Shown here in pieces: positions 23,709 to 34,509 of a DNA stretch of 64,000 bases. Position 1 is the stretch's first letter. Each line of letters begins with the position of its first letter. The DNA lies in the NCBI GenBank assembly GCA_002189035.1, contig NEEC01000013.1, positions 868,001 to 932,000 of the forward strand, in the 5' to 3' direction. The position numbers and the translations under genes are program-made. Origin of the DNA: Utricularia gibba. Its lineage: Eukaryota; Streptophyta; Magnoliopsida; Lamiales; Lentibulariaceae. The notes below the pieces were generated by a model. The model was not told where the DNA came from and did no database searches. It saw nothing but the letters and a program-made list of their open reading frames with translations.

Positions 23709-24185
23709 ACAACAATAATTTCAATACATATAATCAATAAGAGTATTGAATAAAAATATTCAATAAGACTAAACTTGATAAATATATAATCAATAAGAAT
23801 AGATTAAAAAATATTCAATAAGAATATATTTAATAAGAATAAACTAAAAAAAGTATTCAATAAAAATAGATTGAATAAAAGATTTAAAAAATATATCCTT
23901 CAAAAATATTGAATAATAACAGATTAAAAAAATTCAACAAACAAATTCAATTAGATTAGATTGAATAAAAGTATATTTCAAAAAATATTCAATAAAAACT
24001 AACTTTGATAAAATTAAATTCAATAAAAATATTCAATAGAACTATTTAATAAAATAGATTTAATAAGATTAGAATAAAAAAAACACTCAATCATGATACA
24101 CTCAATAAAAACATTCAATATAAATATTCAATAAAAATATTCACATAAAAATATTCAATAAAATATTGAAAATTTTTATTTATAT
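23709..24185. repeat. AT-rich degenerate minisatellite (AATAAAAATATTC-like)
   Basis: Variants of AATAAAAATATTC or AATAAGAATA recur about every 15-25 bases through this block. The copies are imperfect and show no fixed period that I can measure by eye. It has no coding content. Confidence 0.65.
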
Positions 24186-25429
24186 TTCTTCTAGCAATAC
24201 AATGAAAGATTTACCTTTCGCCTTGCTTGCTTCGCTCGAATGAGGATGCATTTGAGGAAATTTGGTTTTCGTTGGAGTATGTATCGAAACAAAACTTATC
24301 AACCATTCTTCAAATCCTCTTCTCACATCCTTCATTAGCACCAAACCTTTTTTTCACTTTAGGGTGTAGTGGTTCTTGTTTGGAATTCTAGAGCATACAC
24401 TCACAGCAAATAAATAACAAAGCTCCACCTCAAGAAATAACTCCTCACAAAAACTAACAAAGACCAATACATATGAGATAGATCTTGGAGTCAAATGAGA
24501 TAAAGTAAACTCTAAACATTCTAATATTTCTTCTAAAAATGGCAATAATGGTAAGCGCAAACCACAACGAAAATGCTCTTTGTCCCATTGGACTCACACG
24601 GTTTGGAATTTCACTCTCAATCAACTCATCTGGTTCTTTATCCCAAATCTCATATTCATCTCTTATCAAGAATCTAATTCTCAATTTTTTAGAACTGTGC
24701 ATCTACAAACACCCATAGATATTGTATAAAAAATCAGATTATAATAATTCGACAAGAAATTTCAATTTGGAACATAGATCAGCAACTCATGGTGGAAAAT
24801 AAATCACTTTTTTTTTATAATTTAAATAAGGCTCCAAGTGGTGGGACTGTGGGGGCGTCCGGTCGCTTTCGGCTGGGGGGAGGGGGGAAGCAATAAGAAA
24901 ATTTTCTTACCGAATGGGTGGGGATAATTGACAATGTGGGGAGTGAGTAAATTGAGGACCGAGGAGGTGATGTGTAGCGTTGTGTATGGGTGCACGGAGA
25001 TTTGGTTTAATTAATCAAATCATAAGTTAATCATTATATGCAATGATGTCTCTACTTTCTTAGGTTGTCGGTAATAGCTTTTGTTATTTTGAGGTGGTAG
25101 TTGTCACTCGTTTTTTAAGTACAACCATTTTGAAATAATTCTTTTTGAACCCATGGTGTAATTCTTTTTGAAGTACTATTTCAATACTCCAATTTTGAGG
25201 CACCCAAAATCGCTAATGTGGGCGACTGGCACCCATACCCAAAATTTGGGAATTGAGCAATTTTAAAATATTCTTAATTTTCAGAAATATAGAAATTTTA
25301 TTCGTGCATTAATTGGAATATAAAAATTGAAAATAAAATTATTTAATATATCCTAAATATTACAAAAAAATAAATCACATGTTAAGTAAACATTGAAATA
25401 AAATTTCAGTAAATAAAGAATATTCATCT
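24186..25429. other. Unassigned DNA between minisatellite and hAT transposon
   Basis: No gene recognised. There is a short G-rich island (about 24836-24890) in otherwise AT-rich sequence. The block may contain the left end of the hAT element, which I could not place. Confidence 0.3.
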
Positions 25430-28400
25430 GTCACTTAGATCATTTTTCAAACTCTCACATTGCCTCGTGTGAGTGCCTAGAAAGAGAGTCAGATACACTT
25501 TTCTAGGCACCCACAATGCATTGTGTGAATGTTTCCAAATTAGGAGTCTTCAACTTCATCTTCACTCGAACTCGAAAATAATACTTGATTTATTTTCATT
25601 TCCTCCAGCCAATCCTTTAGAAAAATGCATGCGTCAAGGGTCTTTACGTTCAATTTGGAGCGCTTGTGATTAAGAACTCGTCCCCCTACAATAAATGCAC
25701 TTTCGGATGCTACTATGGATGATGAACGTGTTAGAATAAGAGTATTATTGTCAAAGTTGTCATCATCAACACCCTCAACAATAAGAGTATTATTGTAAAA
25801 TGTAATTTGATCAACAGAATTTAATAAAGATGATGAAGAAAATGACATAAATGAGCTATGTTTCCTACGAATAATATCCATCGTATTACAACTGCCAAAC
25901 ATCTAATTATTACATGTTTTAGGAATAGGAACACTAAGATCACTATATTTAGAAGCATAAAGGGAATGCATGGCATGTAGAACATTGTTAACATCAACAT
26001 CTATTTCTTCACAATATTTAATGGAAAAAGCAACATCATCTACACTAAATGATTCTGAAATACATTTAAGTAATCTTTTCACACCTGTAGACTTAACCTC
26101 GAGATCTAAAATAGGTGCAATAAGAAACAAATGTGGAATTTCATCAAAATATTTCAAAAACTTATTTTTCATATTTCGCACTACATCTCCCAAAAAATCA
26201 CAATCACTTTGATGATCATAAAAAGTAAACGAAATTTTACAAATACATAAAAGCACAAGTTGAGAAGTTGGATAATAAATACCACTCAAAATCTTAGTAC
26301 AAGAATAACATGTTTTTAATAAATTTACTGAATATCTTATTTTTTCAAAAATAGAATAAGTCAAGAAATTGTAACCCGCAAAAGATTCACAAAATTCAAT
26401 AAGAACATTTTCATAAGGAATCAAAAATTATAACATTTTATAAGTAGAACTCCATCTAGTTGGACAATCACTTTTAAATTTACTATAAGAAATATTCTTT
26501 TCTTGACAAATCTTTTTAAAATCATTTCTTTTATTAGGTGTAGTTTTAATCATACTAACTAAATCGCGAACAGGAGTTAAAAAAATTTCACATTCTTTCA
26601 AATCATTTTGAACACACAAATTTAACATATGACAAGTGCACCTAGTGTGGATAAAAATGCTATTCAACATTGAATTCATGTTACTTTTCAAAATATCAAT
26701 AACATTTGTATTTGCACATGCATTATCCAAAGAAATAGAAAAAATCTTAATAGATATTCCATAAAATGTTGTGACCTTTTCAATGATTTTAGCAATAGAA
26801 AAATCATTATATGGTGATGGTCATTCTTGAAAAGCTAAAATTCATTTTTGCATACACAAAGAATTATCTACCCAAGAATATGTAATAACAATATAACTCT
26901 CATTGTTACAACCTTTCCAACCATCACAAGTCAAACAAAAATTACATTGTAGAGATTTAAAATTAGAAATTAAAGAGTCACGCATGTTTTTAAAATCATC
27001 AAGTGACATATGATGCGTGATTTTTCTAGTAAAATTTTTGTATCTCGATTGAGCTTGTTTCAACATATCATTAAAAAAAAGTTTTTCAACTAATGAAAAA
27101 AGAAGTTCATTAAATATCAAATAATGCACCACTCTTACTTGAAAAAGTTTATAATTAAAAACAAAATTATATAATCTCACACTATTATCACCCCTAAATA
27201 TATTTTAGTTTGACGAAATTGAGGTAATTTATCATTATACTTCTCCCTAACATGCCTTTTATATGTATTGGTTCCCCAACCCTTTTTGAAAGTGTACTCT
27301 TTACCACAATGTTTGCAAGAAATTTTTTCGGGATTAGAAACAACAAAATGCTCTTGAATATCCAAAGAATCATCACTAGTATTTTTTGATCTTTTACGAC
27401 AAAGGAGACTGGATGAGATAGAAGAACCCACTTATTGAGGACTAGAAAAATTATTATGTTTGGGTAAGGGACAACATTGAAGCTCTTGTAAAAATTGAAG
27501 GCCTTCCCCAAAAGAAAATTCTCTATCATTTTCAAAAACACAAGATATAGTAGAATCAGCTTAAGAAGCTTGAGAAGAATTTTGCAAACCATACCCCTCC
27601 ATTTTGTAAAAAATAAAAAAACTTGTTACTGTGCACGGTTCACCAATGTCGTCCAAGTGGAAATTTGAAAATTGAGACTTGAAAGTACCTCCAACCACGA
27701 ATTGTATGTAGAAGTTGAAATAGAATTATTTCTGATAATAAGTGATGGGACAATCAGAGAAAATAGTGAAAAACTATAAGATAACCATATCATTTATATA
27801 GACAATTTTTTTTATTAAATTAATAGAAACGATTACTTTCACATTTAATGAATATTTAGTATTGTTACATTTCATTGGATATATTATGTGATATACTATA
27901 TTAATTTAAAAAATGCCTTAATTTAGAGTATTTTGTAAAATATCTTAATAAACTATAATTAATATCATCATAATTTATGACTTAAATAAATAAATTAAAT
28001 TATTAAAATGATAAAATTATCAATAATTGAAAATATATAAAATAAAATTACATTTTTGGAAATAAACAGAACAACATTACAAATCATATAAAATCAATAA
28101 ATTTATTTTTTATACTAATTTTACATTTTAATAGCAACCTTTTATCTAATTTTTTGTAAATATTGTGCATTTTTCAAATTAAAATCAAAATATCACTTAT
28201 TTTTATAGATAGCGGGAATATTTTTTCAAACAGCCACATTAGCTTGTGAGTATCTAGGAAGATTGTCTAAAACCATTCCTCGACCACTCGCATTTGCTCA
28301 TGTAAGTGTGTCGTGAGGGTGTATGAGACCATTTTCTAGGTATCCACATCTATCGTGAGTGTGTCTGGGATGGGGTGTTTGAGAAGATTTTTCAAGCACT

Positions 28401-28664
28401 CACTTCCGTTATATGGATATCTTAGAAGTGTTTGAAATAATATATATTTATTTAATTTTTTATTTTTTTATTTTTTTAATTCGAATCATATGTTTCATGG
28501 TTCGGAACCATGAACAATACGATTCACACACGGGTCGGAACCATCAGTTCCACAGTTCCAATTATGCCGAACCAAACCTAAATCGTATGGACATCCATAT
28601 CTTGGAACTGAACCGGAACCGGAACCAGAACCGACATTTTCGGTTCAAACCGAACCCACCTCTA
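25430..28664 (-). mobile_element. hAT-superfamily DNA transposon, decayed
   Basis: It contains a reverse-strand hAT transposase and, on its right, a terminal region reading AACCGAACCCACCTCTAG at the edge (28645-28662). Read from outside inward this is CTAGAGGTGGGTTCGG, the common terminal motif of plant hAT elements. Directly inside it, GGAACC/GGTTCC-type short repeats are dense (28500-28645). The gypsy RNase H begins again immediately beyond this edge. The left end is not resolved; 25430 is chosen because GTGAGTGCCTAG-type subterminal motifs occur there and again near 28230-28400. Confidence 0.7.
25540..27600 (-). pseudogene. hAT transposase with BED zinc finger (broken)
   Basis: Reading from right to left, the N-terminus carries a BED-type finger (ISCKHCGKEYTFKKGWGTNTYKRH, with CxxC and the distal histidine; about 27270-27350). 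The RNase H-like core follows, with FCLTCDGWKGCNNESYI carrying the first catalytic aspartate, then MDNACANTNVIDIL and HTRCTCHMLNLCV, with the second aspartate in the DNA motif. CPTRWSSTYKML follows. The C-terminus has the hAT dimerisation domain, SSIVASESAFIVGGRVLN near 25690-25740. The parts lie in different frames with stops between them, so it is not functional. Confidence 0.88.
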
Positions 28665-29973
28665 GCTGTCACTACTGCACCTATGATGCAACCACCTGAT
28701 TAGAGGTATGATTTTGGGATCATGTGTGATGCAAGTAATCATGGTGTGGGTGCTATTTTGGGACAAATCTCTTATGCTTTGAAAACCTTGGATGAGGCTC
28801 AGAAAAATTATACCATCACTGAAAAGGAATTTCTTGCTGTTTTTTTTACCTTGAAAAAATTTCATTCTTATCTTTTAGGTAGCAAAGTGGTGGTATACAC
28901 TGATCATTCGGTGGTGAAGCACTTGATGGAGAAGAAAGATTCCAAACCAAGACTTATCAAATGAGTCTTTCTCATTCAAGAGTTTGATGTTGAGATAAAG
29001 GACAGACCTGGAAGGGAGAACCTTGTGGATGATCATCACTGAGATTGAAGGAAGTGAAGGAGATGGAATCATCACTGAGACTTTTCCAGATGAACAGCTA
29101 TTCTCAGTTCGGACTACTATACGTGAACGATGGTTTGCTGATCTTGCAAACTTTGTTTCCAAGGGGGTGGTGCCACCTGGAATGGGCTATCATGCGAGGA
29201 ACAAGATGAAGAGTGATGCCAAATACTACATATGGGACGATCCATATTTATGGAAGTGATGCAATGATGGTATCATTCGAAGGTGTGTTCATAAAAATGA
29301 AATTCCAAAAATCATTGATTCTTGTCATACAGGATCTTTTGGTGGCTATCATGGATCATTTCGAACAACTAGGAAAATTCTAGATTGTGCATTCTATTGG
29401 CCTCACATTTTTAGAGATTGTTACGCTTATTACAAAGGTTGGGAACCATGCCAAAGGGTATGAAATTTATCAAACAAAAATGAAATGGCTCAGCAAGGAA
29501 TCCTGGTATATGAATTTTTTGATGTATGGGGTATACATTTTGTTGGGCTATTTTCTACTTCAGAAGGTTACAATTACATTTTGGTTGCAGTTGAATATGT
29601 GTCCAAATAGATTGAGGCAATCCCCACATGTACTGATGATGCAAAGACTGTGATTAATTTCTTGCGTAACATCTTCACGAGATATGGAACTCCTAAGGCT
29701 CTAATCAGTGATAGGGGAACATATTTTTACAATCATGCCTTAAGGAGTGTTTTGAAGCATTTTAATGTTTGGTACAAGCCTTCTACAGCGTACCATCCCC
29801 AAACCAATGGACAAACTGAAGTCTCCAACAGGGAAATCAAACGAATCCTAGAGAAAGTTGTGAACCCAAGTAGGAAGGATTGGAGCATGAGGTTAAAAGA
29901 TGCACTTTGGGCCATACGAACAGCATACAAGACTCCCATTGGGACTTCACCATTTCGGTTGGTCTATGGGAAG
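28665..29973 (+). pseudogene. Gypsy RNase H and integrase (3' half of the split element)
   Basis: RNase H begins [15 protein letters not shown] and continues [20 protein letters not shown], then [20 protein letters not shown]. After stops, integrase shows the zinc-binding pattern across GSFGGYHGSFRTTRKIL and WPHIFRDCYAYYKGWEPCQ. The catalytic core has D in FDVWGIHFVG, D in ISDRGTYF and E in QTNGQTEVSNREIKRILE, ending TPIGTSPFRLVYGK. About 60-70 codons of the RT-RNase H connection are missing compared with the piece ending at 23265. This supports one element split by the insertions between 23.3 and 28.7 kb. Confidence 0.88.
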
Positions 29974-30354
29974 CATGAATTATTTGTTATGTGGTACATC
30001 ATGAACAAACGCTCTCTGAACTTAGGTGCTATGCTTGTTGAAAAAATGAATAGGGATTATAGACACACAAAAATTCAACACTTGAGTTTTGGAAATATTG
30101 TCACGCATCTTGCTCACACTTTATGTCCTGAAAAACTATCTGAATTAGAGTTTTTCCACATTGAAACTAAGACAGTCCCTTTAGATGCATATTTCTTGAA
30201 AGTTGCTGGACAAATCAAAGCCCAAGGGAGTGGGTTTTTTTTAGATCCTTGGCAGGTTTGTGCGGAAATTCTACCCCTGGAGAAGGCAACTCAAATGCCC
30301 CTGCTCCTGCAACATCCAAGCACAACAGCAAGGGATGTTGCTGCCCGGAAATGA
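29974..30354 (+). pseudogene. Athila-like ORF fragment fused in frame to integrase
   Basis: After the integrase motif RLVYGK the open frame continues without a stop into MWYIMNKRSLNLGAMLV, LSFGNIVTHLAHTL and FFLDPW. This is not integrase. It resembles the plant transposon-protein domain found in Athila-type ORFs (pattern: residues of the NLG...IPYGxLIT class). The junction at about 29974 is abrupt. I read this as a chimera of two retroelement pieces, not a real fusion gene. The resemblance is weak and from memory of the family. Confidence 0.45.
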
Positions 30355-30580
30355 TCAAGGATTTCAGTGAAAAAGTGTCTGATTTAATTCGTGAGATGCA
30401 AGAGGTGAAATAGGGAGTGATTCACTTCTTCCTGAATAAGTAACCTGCTGCTGAACTTATCTTCGCATTAGTCTGTGTTAAAACTATTATCTGTTAAAAC
30501 ACGCGAAAATAATAGTCAATAAAGGTGACAAATCATCTAAATTTATTCATTGAAATAATTGTACATGGTACCCAAACATC
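30355..30580. other. Short spacer before Harbinger transposon
   Basis: No gene. Probably the remaining tail of the gypsy/Athila-like insertion into which the Harbinger element jumped. Confidence 0.35.
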
Positions 30581-31244
30581 GGCCTCATTTGGTAGATCTG
30601 TTATTCTTAATAGTTGTTAAAATTATTATTGTTATCGTAAACAATAATTCAACTATTTAGAAATTAGTTGTGTTAGGTAATATTGTTATGATTATCATTG
30701 TTTAGGATTAAATAGTGTTTGGTAGCATATTTTTAAGATAAATATATTATATACTTTTCTAATTTTACCCTTTATTTAAGAATAATATTATATTAAATCC
30801 CTTTTTTTTTCCTTTTAAACGTGTTTCTTGTTTGAAATCCAAAATAAGAGTTAGGGTTTATGCACCCATTTCATGAGTAGAAGAGGACACTATGTGGAAA
30901 TACACAAATTCAATAATATATATCACTACATTCTGTTTAGATTGTAGAGTACGTTCTCTAACATTTGAAGCCAAGTATTATATCTCTTTTCTATATTGAT
31001 GAGTTTTTTGTTTGGTTTTGTTTCATAAATCGTATTTATTGTTCCTCCTGATTATTTTGATTTCAACATGTGAATTTGTTTAGTTGTGTGTCGATGTGAT
31101 GAGTATTTGTATGGTTATGTTGTATTTTTTATTTGCTATGATTCTCCTTATTTGAGGTTTTTGAGTCATTATTTCATTTGGTTTTGATTTCTTTTTTCAA
31201 TATATTATCCACTTATTTTTCTGACCATTTTTTGTATTGTAGCT

Positions 31245-32226
31245 ATGACCGGAAAACAGCCAACGAGGGGTGGGAAATGTAGAGAATGAACTCTACATAA
31301 ACTTCATGGGTTTGTTGCAATTGGAATACCGTTGAAGAAAAACATTTAATTACTACTTTGAAATAAAATAGTTGTCAAAGGATGGAGATCGGAAAATGGA
31401 TGGAAGCCATCATACTTGAATGCACTTGAAGAAACTTTCAAGTAGCTATGCCTTGGAACAACAAAAAGAGCACAACCACATATACATTCCAAATTGGTAA
31501 CTTTCAAAAGCGACAACAATATGTTGGTGGATTTCTTAAGCAAATCAAGTATCAATTTCAACAATATAACAAAGACTATTGATGTCACTCTCAAATTATG
31601 GGTTGAATTGAAGGAGGTATGATGATTTTAATTATGGTTCATTTCTATTGGTGTTTCACATCAATACTTTGTAAATTGACTTACATAACTCTTTGACATC
31701 ATGATGAACCACTGTACAACATCTTAAGGAATAAATCATGGCCCTACTATGAGGATTGTATAGAAATATTTGGTAAAGATCGAACCATTGAAGACTTTCA
31801 AGAGGTTGGTGATGTTTCTAGTTTCAAGAAACAACAATCAGAAGAGGATATTGAACTCTGAAAATTTATTACTGCCATTTCTTACATCACCATTTGATAC
31901 TGAGGATAAGTTTTCAGCTTATAATGAATATTCTGCCTATGAAGATGATACTAGTACAATAGGTCTAGGGAAAAAACGAAATAATGGTCAAGCCACTTCA
32001 AATAGCCCAGGAGAATGTCTAGAAAGTAGTGTTGGAAAAAACGCAAAAAACAACATTTGATATGGGATACTTAATTGGTGAACTACGAGCCCTTACCAAG
32101 GAATCTAATGATGCAATTCGTGAGCTTGGTGATAAGCTACTTGAACTAGAACAAGAGTTGAAAGCAAAGAAAAAACAAGCTTCAAACATAATCCGTAAAT
32201 CTCCAATGACATTGATTACCATGTAG
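31245..32226 (+). pseudogene. Harbinger Myb/SANT-like accessory protein (broken)
   Basis: The start is GKQPTRGGKCREW, then sequence that fits the trihelix/SANT-like domain of Harbinger accessory proteins: FLSKSSINFNNITKTIDVTL (about 31530-31590) and YEDCIEIFGKDRTIEDFQE (about 31750-31800). The C-terminal coiled segment runs SNDAIRELGDKLLELEQELK (about 32106-32164). In this superfamily such proteins bind the transposon ends and import the transposase. Stops and frame changes separate the pieces. Confidence 0.7.
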
Positions 32227-32568
32227 CCACTTATGGTGGTGCAGGCTATTACTAGAGATTTTGCGATGTTTAATTGCTTTCTTGATAGTTCTATAGTTGA
32301 ACAGGAACTTATGATTGATGGTATTGCAAAAGGAATCATGTAGGGGCTGGTTTTGCTATTTTATAAACCATTGGTTTGAAATCAATGGTTCTAGTATCTT
32401 TTTCTTGTCATTATTGAATGATGTTTTATGTGTATGCAAACTATTATAATATTGGAAACCATTTGTTATGAAAATACAGTTTTTCAATTCTGTAGTTGAT
32501 GCATACAGCTTGTTGCAACTTGAATGAATAAAAAACAACTAGCTTCCTCTTCTTAAATTATTCCAAAC

Positions 32569-32667
32569 TTCATAAATATCGTTTGCAAGCTCATCCATCC
32601 ATACATTCCATTTCGGTGTACCTTTAGTAACATATATGTCATCAGAATTGCAAACGATATTTATGAA
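32569..32667. repeat. Small hairpin in Harbinger element (20-bp perfect arms)
   Basis: TTCATAAATATCGTTTGCAA at 32569-32588 is exactly complementary in reverse to 32648-32667, with a 59-base loop. Confidence 0.85.
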
Positions 32668-32681
32668 ATTCAACTAGCTTT

Positions 32682-32797
32682 CATAATTTTATTTGCAAGG
32701 AGATGAGATATATGTCATCAGCATTTGTGTTTTGAAATTCTTCAGGCACCTACATCTCCCATGGATCATATCTCATCTCCTTGCAAATAAAATTATG
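32682..32797. repeat. Second hairpin in Harbinger element (30-bp perfect arms)
   Basis: Bases 32682-32711 are the exact reverse complement of 32768-32797, with a 56-base loop. The right arm encodes the LLHNFICKEMRY part of the transposase C-terminus on the - strand, so the left arm is an inverted duplicate of coding sequence. Confidence 0.85.
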
Positions 32798-33980
32798 CAA
32801 CAATGCACATGCTATAATAATGCGCATTGTTGTCCTAATAGGGTAGAAACTAGCACCTCAAAGGATTCCCCATCGCATTTTCATCAATCCTCAAACTCGT
32901 TCAATGATGTTTCTTGTTGATGAGTGTCTCATATTGAAATATTCTTTAACGTTCTGAAGTGCTTTTTGTCTCACACCCCACTCCTTCAAATAGTATCTAA
33001 CAGACCTATAAGGAGCTAAAAATCCTTCGCAATTCGCGTAACCATTGTCACACAAATAATAACCTACATGAAACAAACATCAACCTAGCATGTACACATC
33101 ATGAGTTATATGCCCAAAGTTAACATTGCAGCATTTTAGCAATAACCAAAACTAAGAAATTGTACATTGAGAACTGTGAGTGGATTTTGTTGGCAAGTAA
33201 TAGTTGATTACAACACCCTATTGTTGGATGTTGAACCTTCCCAATCGGAAAAAACATAGATGAAGTTCATGTTTTCATCACAAACCCCAAGTACATTAGT
33301 TGATATCTGCCCTTTTTTATTCCTAAAGCAAGCCTTCCACTCTTTCTTTACTTTGATTTGGATGTGTGATCCATCAAGAGCACCAATACAATTCTATACC
33401 AAAAACACAAAACAACTATCATAAAACAATTTATATCAACAGAAACAACTTCTTGGATGGAAACTATCATGATTTAGAATTAAAGTGTAACTCAAAAAAA
33501 TGAAATCTGGAAGATGTATCCCTGTTATCTATGGGTCGTGCTTTAACTAGCAAGTCATCCCGCAAAGATAATACAACAATTAGAGCATTATTGAAGTGCT
33601 TCCATACCGTCCAAGTTAATCTCTTAAAAGCATGCTTTTGAATTCTAGTTTTCTTGTCATGTACTGGAATTCTTAAAAATATGGCGACCATCTCTGGCAT
33701 ATTTACATCCTTGAAAGGTTTAAGATTTGCCTTCACCTGTAGTAGATGACACAATTTCATAAAGACACATTTATTCAATCACAACTCCTCAAAGCAAGCT
33801 GAATTTTCATCGCTAATCAAACTTCTCATATATTCAACTTGCATCGGTATATTTGTTTTATATGAGTATTGCAATTTTTTCTTTCCTTGATGATGGATCC
33901 ACATAAAAATCAGGCAACCATCCACACTAGTGTAGTTTTCCTTGAAGCATATGCTTATGCCAAAGCCGCAACTCAAATTT
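32690..33980 (-). pseudogene. Harbinger DDE_Tnp_4 transposase (broken)
   Basis: Reading leftward from about 33980, the N-terminal half includes MPEMVAIFLRIPVHDKKTRI. The nuclease core has CIGALDGSHIQIKVKKEWKA (first D, about 33390-33330) and FIYVFSDWEGSTSNNRVL (second D, about 33255-33200). Then comes CDNGYANCEGFLAPYR and FNMRHSSTRNIIERV (third residue E, about 32900). After a stop the C-terminal LLHNFICKEMRYDPWE is recognisable at about 32800-32755. The three catalytic residues are therefore still present, but stops between the pieces prevent a full-length product. Confidence 0.88.
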
Positions 33981-34509
33981 TTTCATGTATCATCTCAACC
34001 GAATAATGCCTTTAACATGATCATACAATCAATATGAAAATTAGGGATAAGGAATTCCACAGAAATTTTTTTCTCTCTAGAAAAAAAAATTGTAGCAAGT
34101 TTCAAAAGAAATCAAAAATTGATAAACCTCTAAGAACCCTAATTAACAAAACTAAACCTGATCTGAAACCTAGACACTTCGATGCAAAAGAATGATTTCC
34201 ATTAGCATAACTACCTGCAGAACCAACCACAAAATGCACTTGACACCTTTGTTGAACAATAAATGTGGGATGGGGGAGATTGTAAATGAGTCATTTAAGG
34301 CCACGTAATTATTATTCACGGGCTAAAATGGAAAGTTATGAGATTGTAAATACTAACCTATCTCTAAGGTACGTTAGTGTTAACAATTATTTGGTTGTTA
34401 AAGTGTTGTGAAGCTAAACAATATTGTTTAACTTCACAACACTACCAAACAGTGAATTATATTTTATTTGAGTTGTTAAGTTGGCTTAACAAATCTACCA
34501 AACAAGACC

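Larger units (their letters stand above)
30581..34509. mobile_element. PIF/Harbinger DNA transposon with TIRs
   Basis: The left end reads GGCCTCATTTGGTAGATCTG (30581) and the right end, read inward, GGTCTTGTTTGGTAGATTTG (34509). These are terminal inverted repeats with 16 of the first 20 bases identical, inside which both characteristic genes of this superfamily are found: a Myb/SANT-like protein on the + strand and a DDE transposase on the - strand. The 3-bp flanks are ATC on the left and TTA on the right, so the expected TWA target duplication is not preserved on the left. Length 3929 bp. Confidence 0.85.

Noticed and set aside
25903-26424. 173-codon reverse frame as a stand-alone gene
   Set aside because: It lies between catalytic and dimerisation parts of the hAT transposase and is a piece of it.
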